Under the pieces are notes generated by a model. The model ran no database searches, was not told where the DNA came from, and saw only the letters and a list, made by a program, of their open reading frames with translations. A program made the translations under genes and the position numbers. This document shows, piece after piece, positions 51,446 through 62,443 of a DNA stretch of 64,000 nucleotides. The stretch is from Epithemia pelagica (lineage: Eukaryota; Bacillariophyta; Bacillariophyceae; Surirellales; Surirellaceae). Each line of letters begins with the position of its first letter. The first letter of the stretch is position 1. The DNA lies in NCBI GenBank assembly GCA_946965045.2, contig OX337230.1, forward strand, positions 4,305,364 through 4,369,363, written 5' to 3'.

Positions 51446-54115
51446 ATGAGTTCGACACCTCCTCCTTCTTCCAATAAGAATAACGAGAACGAATCCAGTG
51501 GCACCTCCTCCTCCTTGCCCTTTTTTGCCGATGCCACATTGGATTTGGACACGGCTCATGATTTGGCCGAAACACCTGATGTCACACAACGATCCATTGT
51601 CCGAATTCCACCGCTCCAGCAGCTAGAACATCCACAGCGACAACCACAACATCAACAAGGGGACACTACGGATTTGGGGCAAGCCAGTGCATCATCTTCC
51701 ACCACCAACCGAGATCCTCCGATCCTTCCAGCCTTGCAGCCGGGAGCTGCTTCGGATTTCAACGCACCTCCACCAGCATGGCGGTCTCCTTCCGCCTCGT
51801 CGAATCGAGAGGGAGGAATAAGTGCTCCAATTGCACGCGAGGAGCAGGACCCGCAAGGACTTGAACCAGCCATATCGGGAAACCCATTATTTTTGGCAGG
51901 TGAAGAGGCTCTCACGATGGAAGGATCCGATCTTCACGAAATGGTGGATGACATGGACGCAGACGATCTAGATGCCGAGCATGCACCGGCACTGGAATTG
52001 AAGCGCATTACGGGTGGCGTTGCTAGGGGTGCAACACAATCCGCCACAACTCCCCATTCGACCCAGCACGGAGATACGACGCTTGCATCGGTCCCCAAAC
52101 AACGTCCTCGGTGGCCTCGTGACTTATCGTGGGCCGTGGCCTTTTGCATGTTTGTTCCGTTGTCGCTCTTGTGGCCAATTTGGATGGAACAAGTTCACTA
52201 TAGCCCCGATTTCTCATCCTCATCATGGGTGGCCTTGGTTCATCCACCCTTGAGTACAGCAACAATGCACGCATTGTGGTGGGGAACGGTCGCTACGTTT
52301 TTCCTGAGTCGTTGGTTCTATCGTACCGCACCAGGACCGGATGGCGAGGAAGCGCGACATGCTCTCACGCAAGTGTTGGTGGGTGCCGCCACTGCTTGTA
52401 CAATGATTTCGCTCGTCTTGGTGATTACGGTGTGGGTGTGGTTACCTCATGCTCGTGTGGCTGTGTTGTTGCCACTTTGGTTTGCCTTGCATCATGTCGT
52501 TTGGTGGATGCGGCATGTTCGGCAATCCTTTCGTGGGCGCTTGTTCATGGGAGAACGACGGGTCCATGCGGCGTCACTGTCGACTGCCGGTGGTGTCACC
52601 GACTCCCACAATGCGGATATGGCTTACTTTCAAGCTTTGGCCAACATGGCCTTGGATTTGCTGAGTCAATCCTTGCGTCGAGCGTCTTTTCTACGAGTTT
52701 TGTCGGCTATCCTCATGGTCCAAACCATGGTCTTGTTTCTTTGGAGATGGGCCTTGCTGGGTGCTTTGGCAACCATTGCCACGACAAATTCATCCCTATG
52801 GTCGTGGCTATGCTTTTTGGCGGCTCTTGTGGGAGGCAAGTGGGCGACAGGGACTGTCACGAGACTTTTAACGCTCGTGGCCAGTGGTGGCGTCTTGCAC
52901 TGGGCTCTGCAACAACCATCGCAATGGCAACCGCGCCTAGCTACAGATCCAGCGCACGAACCATCCAATCGAAGCAACGGGGCAGATGTGGAAAGCAATC
53001 CTTCCTCCAAAAGCAATGTAGACATGCCGGAAGCCTACCGTACAGTTCACGCCGATGTATATCAAAGCGTGATGCTTCATGTGCAGGACTTGGAGGATGA
53101 CGATGAAGAAGATGAGGACGAATATTTCTGGGAGAGCAACAATTCCAGCAGCTCAAATTCCGCCACACAACGACGCAACAACAATACTTTTGCACGGCCA
53201 CCCTATACCTCTGTGCGCTCCTCTCCAGCAACCAATTCTTCGACCCCTACAGCAACAAGTGTCAAGGCCCTCGTCATGTCAGGTTTGACGACAAGTTTTG
53301 GATCCGTGGTCTATTGTGGATTGGTTGGCGGTGTAGCCCAGCTCTTATGGAGTCAACTGCGAAAAATGGATGCCGCCAAAGCCCATTCACAATCGCTGTG
53401 GCGAGCATGGCAGCGACAACGAGAACGCCGACTGCAACAACAAGGACAGCAGAGGTCGCAGGATTCTGCAGAACCAATGAGTTCCACCAGTTCCGAGTCA
53501 ATACATTGGCCAGACTCCTCACGGCAAGGCTTTACATCCATGCCGATAGGAAGTAGTCATACTACGAGTACGGCGACTTCATTGTGGGGACGCTTGAAAA
53601 CCGTTTTGGTCGACTCGATATGGAACGGAGGATTGATTGGGCTTAGTCGATCGTTTGTCCGAGACCATTCGGACTGGGCCATGGCCCACGTTGCAGTTTA
53701 CTACAAACCCTACTGTCGTGCCGCACGAGACGTGGCTGCCCTGGTTCAACAAGCGGGCGTCGAACCTATTTTGGAGCAGCAAGATGTCACGACACATTTG
53801 TGCGCGAGTCTTGGAGGAAGTTTATCGGGTCTCATTGTCTTGGTGGCAGCCTACGTACTGTTACAAGAACAGGGCAGTTCCGAAAACTCGTCGTCCTCTC
53901 CGCACAAAATGTCGGATGCACAAATATTTCAAGATATGGTATTGGCCTTTGTGTTGTGCTACACCTTGATTTTTACAGTGTTGGAACCACTGCGAGCAAG
54001 TATCAAGGCCATTTATGTTTCCTTTGCGCAACACCCAACCAGCTTAGCTCGTGCCTATCCACTGATATATCAACGATTACGACGAATATCACAAGACCAC
54101 AGCACCAACTCATAG
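51446..54115 (+). CDS. SLC44/CTL choline-transporter-like membrane protein
   Basis: 889 residues, single exon, from ATG 51446 (MSSTPPPSSNKNNENESS). A long polar, Ser/Pro-rich cytosolic N-terminus of about 220 residues is followed by membrane helices (WAVAFCMFVPLSLLWPIW, ALWWGTVATFFLS, MISLVLVITVWVWLP, and others). An acidic and Ser-rich loop precedes the signature half: LVMSGLTTSFGSVVYCGLVGG, a basic amphipathic loop, RDHSDWAMAHVAVYYKPYC, and the last helices ending with AIYVSFAQHPTSLARAYPLIYQRL. The latter fits the CTL/PNS1 C-terminal pattern. The family transports choline or related amines, though many members are uncharacterised. N-terminal and loop expansions make it longer than animal CTLs. 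Confidence 0.78.
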   Translation: MSSTPPPSSNKNNENESSGTSSSLPFFADATLDLDTAHDLAETPDVTQRSIVRIPPLQQLEHPQRQPQHQQGDTTDLGQASASSSTTNRDPPILPALQPGAASDFNAPPPAWRSPSASSNREGGISAPIAREEQDPQGLEPAISGNPLFLAGEEALTMEGSDLHEMVDDMDADDLDAEHAPALELKRITGGVARGATQSATTPHSTQHGDTTLASVPKQRPRWPRDLSWAVAFCMFVPLSLLWPIWMEQVHYSPDFSSSSWVALVHPPLSTATMHALWWGTVATFFLSRWFYRTAPGPDGEEARHALTQVLVGAATACTMISLVLVITVWVWLPHARVAVLLPLWFALHHVVWWMRHVRQSFRGRLFMGERRVHAASLSTAGGVTDSHNADMAYFQALANMALDLLSQSLRRASFLRVLSAILMVQTMVLFLWRWALLGALATIATTNSSLWSWLCFLAALVGGKWATGTVTRLLTLVASGGVLHWALQQPSQWQPRLATDPAHEPSNRSNGADVESNPSSKSNVDMPEAYRTVHADVYQSVMLHVQDLEDDDEEDEDEYFWESNNSSSSNSATQRRNNNTFARPPYTSVRSSPATNSSTPTATSVKALVMSGLTTSFGSVVYCGLVGGVAQLLWSQLRKMDAAKAHSQSLWRAWQRQRERRLQQQGQQRSQDSAEPMSSTSSESIHWPDSSRQGFTSMPIGSSHTTSTATSLWGRLKTVLVDSIWNGGLIGLSRSFVRDHSDWAMAHVAVYYKPYCRAARDVAALVQQAGVEPILEQQDVTTHLCASLGGSLSGLIVLVAAYVLLQEQGSSENSSSSPHKMSDAQIFQDMVLAFVLCYTLIFTVLEPLRASIKAIYVSFAQHPTSLARAYPLIYQRLRRISQDHSTNS

Positions 54116-57100
54116 AGTCAGTCTAGAACTAGTCTACTCCTAGTAGTTATGGAATAACACATATAAGGCGACAGTTCGACACGCATACTTGCCCTGCTAT
54201 CGCATGTGGCACTTTTGCATTCATAGGGGTGGAAGAGAAATTTATGATTCCCCGAGAGAACCATCGAGATGAACATCAATCGGTTTTTTGGACAGTTGGC
54301 GGCCATCATGGTGTGACTTCGGGGCTGACTTGAACAACTACGAGAACTTTTTTCGCACTCTCCACCTCTCATCAGTTTCCACGTCTACGTTCCACGGGTC
54401 GCAAAAAAAGCTAGCTGCGAAAGCCTAAAAAGCTTTTCCACGCGCGTTGCTACTCATTACAAATACTGTTGAAACCGATCAGTCTTCGTGCTGTACAGCT
54501 AAAGCAAACAAAATATGGCTACGATAGTGGCCGGAAATTGGGCGATCTAGCTAGCTATCGGCGAGCTCTAGCCCCTCGCCAGTCGCTCGTATCGTTGGCA
54601 GATAAAGTAGTCACTTCTTTGATTTGGACGATTTTTCATCCAGTATCGGTGTCGTTTCTTGGTTTATCAGACCCAAGTCTCTGAGAGTTCACCATGAGTT
54701 GAGGCCTGGGAAGGTCCAAATATCCAGCCTGGGAAGGTCGCGAGAATATCTGGATGAGTCCGCTCGGAGGGTTCATTCGCCCAAGAACTCCTCACTCGTA
54801 ATACTCTTCCTTCAGCGGGGAATTGAGTGGTGAGGAGGAATGTGTGGTCTGCTGTTGCGCACATATTCGGGCAAACGGCGGACGCGCCAAGCCTCTTCCC
54901 GTTGGGAGGTATGCAATATGAAAGAGTGCCCATTGCGGATGCGTTCGGTTATTAATCGACGTACGCCGTTTTTCTACATTGTTGGAGTTCCAAGTTGAAC
55001 GTGCCGCATGTAGATCACTCAACGGACGGTGCTTCATTGTGAGCCCGTTGTTCAACTCGATGATCGGACATACACACCAGAAGTCACAAAGAAAGTTTGG
55101 TGCTGACGAAGGAAGTCGCACACTGCGAAAGTGCAGAAGAGGATGCACTATAGAGGTACAAAATTGGACAGTAAGCAAATGTCTGTCGACGACAGGGGAC
55201 TCTGTGTCTCCTTTCGTAAGTGAGCCCCTTTTGCGGGCTGAGCATGGATGATTTAATCCATGATTGCTTGTGCGGTGCAAGCAGAGAGCGCATTGTGCTT
55301 GTACTGCAATCGATTGTTGAATCTTGAGATCACGCAGTGTTCTGGGTTTGATGGTGCCATGGATGGCGATTCCCATATAATTTGTTTTATCTGTGGATTG
55401 GGTGCATGTATGATGCACTGTCTACGAGATAAACAGACAACAAGAGTTGAAGATAAGATTCTGCTCGTTCGGCAGTTGGTGTGCTGAGTATGAGATCATG
55501 AATTGATCTGTTGTTTTTGTGGCATTGATAATGCCCTTTTCTCATGCCATGGACTTTTGGCATTGTTCCTAAAGGAAAGAAGCAGTCAAGCTTAATATTC
55601 GGCATATCTTATGCCTGTTGCTGAGTACAACAGCCGTCAAATTATGATGGTGGCATGATTGGTCTATTTTGTGCTGGTGGTATCCATGAGGTTTGGTTTA
55701 CCATCGATATTTTGGCGACGTGGTTGTCATGTGTTATGGCAGTCGTTGGGATGAACTTTTGTCATCCATTGTGGAGCAGGGTGAACCCCGAGAGTAACCC
55801 TTCCATTGACTCTGTCCTTGTCTTGGTCAAGAATGATTGCTATGGAACAAATCGGTGACTTGCTCTATGCATGTCTTGTTCTCTTCTCTGTGAGGTCGTG
55901 ATGAGGCCCTGTTGAGTGCTGAGGGAAGTATCAGCATCATGGGGCTGAGTATTGTTGACTGTTTTTTTTCCTATGGGTTACGAATCCTAAGTTGTTCGTT
56001 GAGTCCATATGCTTTGGGCTATCTCTCAAGGATCCTCTGACTTGGATTATCAGAAGTTGGATATGTTGTTGGTCCGAGAACATGCAGTGTTGTTATGCTG
56101 TCAGATGTTAACCACTTATCATTGTCAACGACTGGGTTTGCTTGATTGATGACATGAGAGAGTGACCCGTACCAGACTGGTGGGTGTCGTTTAAGGAAAA
56201 TTATGATTGTTGTGCCTCTGTCTGTTTTGCCCAAATATGGCAGCAGAGGTCAAGCAGTCAAGGTTGTTGGAGTCGGCCTTGTTTGTCATTTAAGTTGCTG
56301 TTCGTACGGCATTTGCTTGGTGCTCTGTTCTATGGAAATTCAAGCAAGAGGATGATGCTTGATGATCAAGCCTTCTGTTGTTAGGTCTCGTTCTGTCTTC
56401 ACAGAACATCCATCGTTGACAGGGGACTCGTCCTATGACCCCTGGGCCATGAGTGAATGGCATGGTAAAAGAGGAAGAAGGAGCATTGCAAGGTTGATTG
56501 TTGTTGTACCCCAGTACAATTCCCATTCAGTCCTTGTCGCATGAGAACTGTGTCTTGTTGGTCGAGATGTTGTGAAGGACCCTTGAAAGGGGACTGATGA
56601 TGTGTTTTATGCATTTGCCTTCTCGCGGTGTGCGGTTGTTGGTATGTCTGTCATGCTATGCTTTGCGTGCCGACATTGCTTCTTGCTATCAGTCGTTGGT
56701 TTCCCACTGTGTTGGCGAAGTCAAATGACTTCCCCTTTGATTACACAAGTCACTGGAGTTTGCCTTGTGGAACTCTGTCTATGGTTGACAGATTCGCCCT
56801 ATGGGTTTGGGCCTAAAGCATCATGGTTTTGCTTGAGCCCGCGTTTTGAAGTTCTAGCTGTTGTTGTGAATGATCGACAAATGGTGGAAGGGTTGTCACG
56901 GCCAAGACTGTTTTGAGGACTATGTTCCTTGCCATCATCGCTATGGCCTATGGTGATTACTCGAGTGTATGTCTCACCCGATTCATGGGAAGACTTGAGA
57001 CTTTACAAGGCTTCTGTTTGGAAGCAAATCTGTTGGGCTTTGGAGAGGCAAGAATGAACGGAACATAACGGAGCTAGGAGACCACGGAAAATTCTACAAG

Positions 57101-57930
57101 CGTTGGCCTATGGAATTTTGTTCAGTTGATTCTTTCTTGCATCTTGATTTTGCTTGCGATGGCCGCAAAATGGAGAATGACAAGTTGCGGGTGTTCGTTG
57201 TGACCCTTGCGTTAATGCAAATCTGCTGGGGCCAGTGATGTTCGATATTTTATCCAACAACGAGGTCGTTTCTTGGTTTACTAGCTCTGTCTCTGTCTAC
57301 GGAATCCACCCTGTGGGTTTGTTTGTTGAGGAATCATATTTGCACAAACAATGGTGTTGTTTCTTTGCAGTGGTTCATTTGGTAATCAAGGCATTGGTTT
57401 ACTCGTATGGATGGTTGTCTCAGTATCGTCAAGGAACTGAGCATTCTGTTCTTGAGTTTGCGCATCAACGCCAGATCCAGGTTCTGCTTGGGCCCGTCTC
57501 TTTGAATTGTTGGCTGTCGGCCAGAATGCGCTCAAGATGTTCCCCTTAACGGCCGTGGTTTCCCGAATGGAGAATGTAAGCTGTTAGTGTCGCCTTGCCA
57601 TGAGTTCTCAGTACTTGGTTTTGCTTCTGTGGTGTTGCTCGCGATTTGATGGTCTTTGATGTCGACCATTGTTGGCTGACGTAAGATGTGGTAACGAGAT
57701 TCAGGGGACTTGGTTGTTTCTCTTGCTCCCAAGCAACAAGTTCGGCAATGGTGGTGGAAATCATGTCACACGTGCATGTCTTGATTTAATCCGATGAATG
57801 CATGAGCGCCCTTTGATCGAGATTTGTCGAGGGTTTAGATTTTCCTGAACCCACAAGTTCGGAACATGGAGTCCAGTCTTGCTCTCGTCAAATGACAAAT
57901 GACATGCTCATAGAGTCAGAAGGTTTTTGT
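54116..57930. other. 3.8-kb subtelomeric stretch without genes
   Basis: No ORF over about 200 codons and no recognised domain. Some phrases echo each other at a distance: GCTTGAGCCCGCGTTTTGAA near 56833 and GCTTGGGCCCGTCTCTTTGAA near 57487, both followed by a CTAGCTGTTG or TTGGCTGT block; AATGGAGAATG recurs near 57172 and 57567. This suggests old, diverged long repeats. It may be decayed subtelomeric sequence. Confidence 0.5.
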
Positions 57931-58484
57931 GACCCTAATAGTTTTGCTAGGAATTGACCTTTTTCCGGTGCGCACTAAGTTCACTCTGTAGAATCACATG
58001 CGCGACCGGAAAAAGGTCGATTTCAAATCACTGTATTGCTGCGTGCTATATTTAGTGCGACCGGAAAAAGGTCGATTTCGACCGGAAAAAGGTCGATTTC
58101 AGAACCTACATTAACTCTCCATAGTAAACCATATTCCTTCTTGTCGCTCAAAGATTTTGAGGTGAATGATCTCTGGTGTTAGGGCCTTTTCAGTTTTTGA
58201 GGTGAATGACCCTAATAGTTTTGCTAGGAATTGACCTTTTTCCGGTGCGCACTAAGTTCACTCTGTAGAATCACATGCGCGACCGGAAAAAGGTCGATTT
58301 CAAATCACTGTATTGCTGCGTGCTATATTTAGTGCGACCGGAAAAAGGTCGATTTCGACCGGAAAAAGGTCGATTTCAGAACCTACATTAACTCTCCATA
58401 GTAAACCATATTCCTTCTTGTCGCTCAAAGATTTTGAGGTGAATGATCTCTGATGTTAGGGCCTTTTCAGTTTTTGAGGTGAAT
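57931..58484. repeat. Two 277-bp direct repeats with inverted sites
   Basis: 57931-58207 and 58208-58484 are almost identical (one difference seen, CTCTGGTG versus CTCTGATG); a third copy begins at 58485 but diverges after about 10 bases. Each unit has one GACCTTTTTCCGGT and three copies of its reverse complement ACCGGAAAAAGGTC (for example at 57956, 58005, 58060 and 58081), the latter followed by GATTTC. The array ends about 80 bases before the helicase start codon, so it could be its promoter region or a replication or transposition site. Confidence 0.9.
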
Positions 58485-58567
58485 GACCCTCTTTAGGGCC
58501 TCTTTTTTGGCTGCAAAGGGTCATACGTCCCAAACCTATTTTGACCATAGGAACGACAACAGCCACC

Positions 58568-61500
58568 ATGGAGTTTGACGATTACTTGGGGCTTGTGGAC
58601 TTTGCCACACCCTGTGGCTTGGTCTGTAAACTCTGTGGTGTTGGTTTCCGAGCAAACATGAAGTGCCTTGCTCGTCACGCCAAGACTTGCTCTGAGGTTC
58701 ATGCAGTGTCATTTCGGTTCCCTGGAAGACATCTTGGAAAAAAGATACACGACTTGGTGGAGAATGCCAACAACCAACCGTTTGATTGTTTCATACACGA
58801 GTCCAAGGAAACAGATATCAAGTATTTCTGTGGTCACTGTGACAAGATGTTTCACAAGAAGCTTTTGTGCGAGAAGCACACTGCTGGTTGTTGCAACAAT
58901 GCTGAAGTGATTCCGAAGACCTTCCACAAGCTGAAGTGTGGATGCTTCATGCCAAGGCCCCAAAGAGAAACCATGCAGCAAGAAACCAACTGGACCCCAA
59001 TAATTCAAGTTGAGAATTCAACATTTACCATGCCGCTGCCCTGCAGCAGGTTACCCAACGAGTTTGCAAGTTCGATTGAACCATTATTGCATCCAAGCGA
59101 CACTTTGGGAAGGTGGCCCGATGTACTGAGTAATATGATTCCTGGCACGTTGGAGAATGCCCTTGGAGACATTGAACAAGGAATTATGTTTGAAGCCGAG
59201 TATCATAAGAGAGGAAATAACACTGCAATCAACCGACTCTATCAGGTTGGTTGTTACCTTCTGGACAGGATGGCTTCGATCGTAATGGGGATTCCAGCAG
59301 ACATTCGGAGTCGGATTGCTAAGTTTGCATTCCATGATGGTGATGTGGATCACTCATGGAATTTCAGCCATCGACATGATTATGACAAACGAGTGAAACC
59401 TCTACTCCTCTCTCTCTTGTGTTTCCTGCATCAGAGGCAGTGGAAGAGATGGAACTATTTTTGCCGCCAGGTTGAAGGTGATGGATTCTCTGTGGACACT
59501 GCATTCCAAAATTGTGTTCTTGGGTCACTCCTGACAGAGTTGGTACTCGACAGTGAGATTTCTTGTTGGTCCGACTCAGGGGTAGTGTTACTGTTCTCTC
59601 GGCAGAGGTTGTTCACTAAGACGAAGAATGGCTTGAGGTTGAAATCATGTGGAGTTGCCGCTCAAGAACTCGGTGAGTCCCCCTTTCCCCCTATCAATGA
59701 ATATACTTGGTTGTTCAAATCTCATGTCTTCTTTCATCTCTTTCTAGCTGACCTTTTACATCTGCTTCGCTGTGGGGTTGCGGCTGGCTTAAAATACTAC
59801 GATGGGCAGGGCAAGTTGGTCGAGCAGGTCATGGAACGGTACAGACATTGTCCTACAATACACTTTCTCTGTCCTAAGATTTATTCTTTGAGGAAGCAAT
59901 ATCAAGAGAAGCCTCCTAAAAGGGAGGTTGTGGTCGATGAGTTCTTCAATATCATTGTTGATGGACATGCATTCCAAAAAGCACATTGGTCTAAGGTCGT
60001 TCCTACGGTTGTGGAAAAGGCCCACGGTATTTTTGATGCATGCTTTGTCGGAAAGGCATACGAGAAATTCCTCTGCTTAGATGGTGACTTGACTATTGTG
60101 GAGTGGTCCAAGGGTTTGGGATCGCTGCCAGATGGTACCAACACACAAGATTTGGAATGCAAGGAACTGGTGAAAAGTCAGTTCGAACGACTAACTGCCT
60201 TGATGGAATTTGCCATCCATGGTTTTGGCTGTGGTGCAGATCGGTTCTCAGAGGTCCATTGTCTCGATGTGACTCAGCTTCGGTGGAAAAATACAAACTA
60301 CCAAGATTTATATGTTTCTGCACCGAGTCGTAAACAACCCAAACTGCAAGCTTATGATCGACCCCCCGTTGAACACAAGATGCCTCGGATCATAGCAAGG
60401 TGTCTATTTCTCTACAGAGTTGTGGTGCTGAAAGTTTGGAATGGGCCAAATGCAAGGAGATTTTTTCCACAATATGGTAATGACCGGAGGTTTTTCTTTG
60501 AGGATGTTGCCCAAGAGATTTTCAGCTTGGATAGTCGTCCTGGTTCGGTGGTTGTTCGACAGTTCTGGACTTCTCTTGTGAACTTGCTCTTTCCAGACAG
60601 CAACAGTCAGGCATTGGTCTCTTCAACAGCATTGAGTGAGTTGAGTAAGCACTCCCAACAGACTGCAATGTCCAACTACCAGACACGCGTGAGCAACAGT
60701 CATGAGATCTACTATGCCCGATTTCATCGTTACATCGGTACCAAATGTATGATCGTGGACTCGGTATGCCATCAGCTGACAATAACAAGCCGTCAGCATC
60801 GGTTAGAAGCATTACGATTGTTGTTGGGTGATGAAGAAGCAACATTCCGAGGCAATCAAGAAACAGCAATTGATATGTGCACCAATTCACCGGGAAGACA
60901 TAAACTTATGCTTCAACCTTGTGGATCGGGCAAAACCATGAACATCTTGGTGCGTTGTGTGGTGGAATCCATTCGAGGACTGAAGACTTCGACCAACATG
61001 TTTCTTGTGCCCTACAACTTCTTGGCTAGCTATCAAATGGTCAAAGTCAAAGCCTTCTTGGAAAAGGCATCACAAACTTTGGGTTTGCATGATGGTTTAT
61101 GTGTCGAGATGTTGGCAAAGAACGATCTATGTCATGAGAATTGGCCCAACTGGTTTGCACGGGATGACTTGCCCGAAGTCATAGTGATGACAATCGATGG
61201 ATTTGCGACCTTCTTCAAAGACCATCTAACAAAACTTTCTGGATGGTGCTCCAATGGAAAGTTGAATGGGATTTTTGTCGATGAGGCACAAACCATCGTT
61301 ACAGAGGTCGACTTCCGTCCATGCTATTCTTGTCTACGGGAAATATCTGCACTTGGAGTCGCCGTAACACTGATGTCTGGAAGTATTTCGATGAGTTTTG
61401 GTCAGAAATTGATGGACTTCCTCGATTTGAGTGGTTCTGCATATCACGGATTGTCGGATTATCTCTCGGGAGAGAACCCAGTTGGTGATGGATTCGACTT

Positions 61501-62443
61501 ACATGTGAGATATGTACAAAAATCTGTTGGGGCAGATGTCGTTGACATTGTGACTGAGAAGACCATGCGACATGTCCACGTGATTTGTGCAAGCAAGGAT
61601 ATGGTTTTGGAGGTTTATGAAGCACTGTGCTTATCTCATCCTGGCTTGAATGTTGAGAAGTTAACTTCGGAGAGTGAACAACAGGTTAGAGATGGCGTGG
61701 CATCTTCCTGGGCAGACGGTACTACAAATATTCTTGTGGGAACGACCTGTACCTTGGTCGGTAATGAGAATCAAAGATGCAGAACAATCATGATCATTGG
61801 CATGTTGTATGATTGCTCAAATGTTGTACAGTCCATGGGAAGACTAAGGCCGTCACAACGTGGAAATAATTCTTCTGTCCATATTCTAATCCCGTTTCAA
61901 GACTTCAACAATGATGGGGCAATCCGGGTAAAGACTAAGAGACGTTTGGACTATCTGAGAGAAATTGGTTTGCTCACGAATGAGGAAAGCCTTGACTGTG
62001 TTACTGACTGCTTCACAATGCATGGATTGAAGATGTGGTTGACTAAAGAGGGATGTATGAAGACAAACCTCTGTCGTTGTTTCGAATATCATACAGAACA
62101 CCAGTGTGGGCGGTGCACCAACTGCTGGAAAGGAATTCTGTGGATATATGATGGAAATTCAACCAGTGACAATGACGGCATACGAAAAAGACATGCCAAA
62201 GATATTGAGCAAGGTGGCCAAAATGTGATACGAAGAACACCCTTGGAACCAAGTACAATGTCTAAAAAAGCTATTCCATGTGCTACCGGTGCTATACAGC
62301 CACTTGCTAAAAAAGGTCGGGTTCCAAATCCATATGCAACACAACGAAACAAGTTCAATGAAGTGCAAGAACATGGTCTTGTACGACGAGAGAATCAAGT
62401 AAGGGAGAACGTCTGGAAGGAAAAGGCAAACGAAAACCTTTGA
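58568..62443 (+). CDS. Telomere-linked SF2 helicase with zinc fingers
   Basis: 1291 residues in one frame from ATG 58568, which sits in a strong context (AGCCACCATGG); the frame is open slightly upstream. Two Cys/His fingers lie at the N-terminus (CKLCGVGF...HAKTC about 20-41; CGHCDKMF...HTAGC about 85-107). A long middle part of about 600 residues shows no motif I recognise. The SF2 core follows: Walker A QPCGSGKT (about 782), DEAQ box FVDEAQT (about 903), motif III-like LMSGSI (about 935) and a motif VI-like QSMGRLRPSQRG (about 1088). A Cys-rich patch (CRCFEYHTEHQCGRCTNC, about 1170) follows, then a basic tail. It is the last gene before the telomere, the place of telomere-linked helicases in fungi and of Y' helicase in yeast. 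Whether it is host or mobile-element encoded is open. Confidence 0.82.
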   Translation: MEFDDYLGLVDFATPCGLVCKLCGVGFRANMKCLARHAKTCSEVHAVSFRFPGRHLGKKIHDLVENANNQPFDCFIHESKETDIKYFCGHCDKMFHKKLLCEKHTAGCCNNAEVIPKTFHKLKCGCFMPRPQRETMQQETNWTPIIQVENSTFTMPLPCSRLPNEFASSIEPLLHPSDTLGRWPDVLSNMIPGTLENALGDIEQGIMFEAEYHKRGNNTAINRLYQVGCYLLDRMASIVMGIPADIRSRIAKFAFHDGDVDHSWNFSHRHDYDKRVKPLLLSLLCFLHQRQWKRWNYFCRQVEGDGFSVDTAFQNCVLGSLLTELVLDSEISCWSDSGVVLLFSRQRLFTKTKNGLRLKSCGVAAQELGESPFPPINEYTWLFKSHVFFHLFLADLLHLLRCGVAAGLKYYDGQGKLVEQVMERYRHCPTIHFLCPKIYSLRKQYQEKPPKREVVVDEFFNIIVDGHAFQKAHWSKVVPTVVEKAHGIFDACFVGKAYEKFLCLDGDLTIVEWSKGLGSLPDGTNTQDLECKELVKSQFERLTALMEFAIHGFGCGADRFSEVHCLDVTQLRWKNTNYQDLYVSAPSRKQPKLQAYDRPPVEHKMPRIIARCLFLYRVVVLKVWNGPNARRFFPQYGNDRRFFFEDVAQEIFSLDSRPGSVVVRQFWTSLVNLLFPDSNSQALVSSTALSELSKHSQQTAMSNYQTRVSNSHEIYYARFHRYIGTKCMIVDSVCHQLTITSRQHRLEALRLLLGDEEATFRGNQETAIDMCTNSPGRHKLMLQPCGSGKTMNILVRCVVESIRGLKTSTNMFLVPYNFLASYQMVKVKAFLEKASQTLGLHDGLCVEMLAKNDLCHENWPNWFARDDLPEVIVMTIDGFATFFKDHLTKLSGWCSNGKLNGIFVDEAQTIVTEVDFRPCYSCLREISALGVAVTLMSGSISMSFGQKLMDFLDLSGSAYHGLSDYLSGENPVGDGFDLHVRYVQKSVGADVVDIVTEKTMRHVHVICASKDMVLEVYEALCLSHPGLNVEKLTSESEQQVRDGVASSWADGTTNILVGTTCTLVGNENQRCRTIMIIGMLYDCSNVVQSMGRLRPSQRGNNSSVHILIPFQDFNNDGAIRVKTKRRLDYLREIGLLTNEESLDCVTDCFTMHGLKMWLTKEGCMKTNLCRCFEYHTEHQCGRCTNCWKGILWIYDGNSTSDNDGIRKRHAKDIEQGGQNVIRRTPLEPSTMSKKAIPCATGAIQPLAKKGRVPNPYATQRNKFNEVQEHGLVRRENQVRENVWKEKANENL

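Noticed and set aside
58568-62443. Calling the telomeric helicase RecQ
   Set aside because: The SF2 motifs are clear, but no RecQ-specific RQC or HRDC domain could be recognised by eye, so only the SF2/DEAQ level is claimed.
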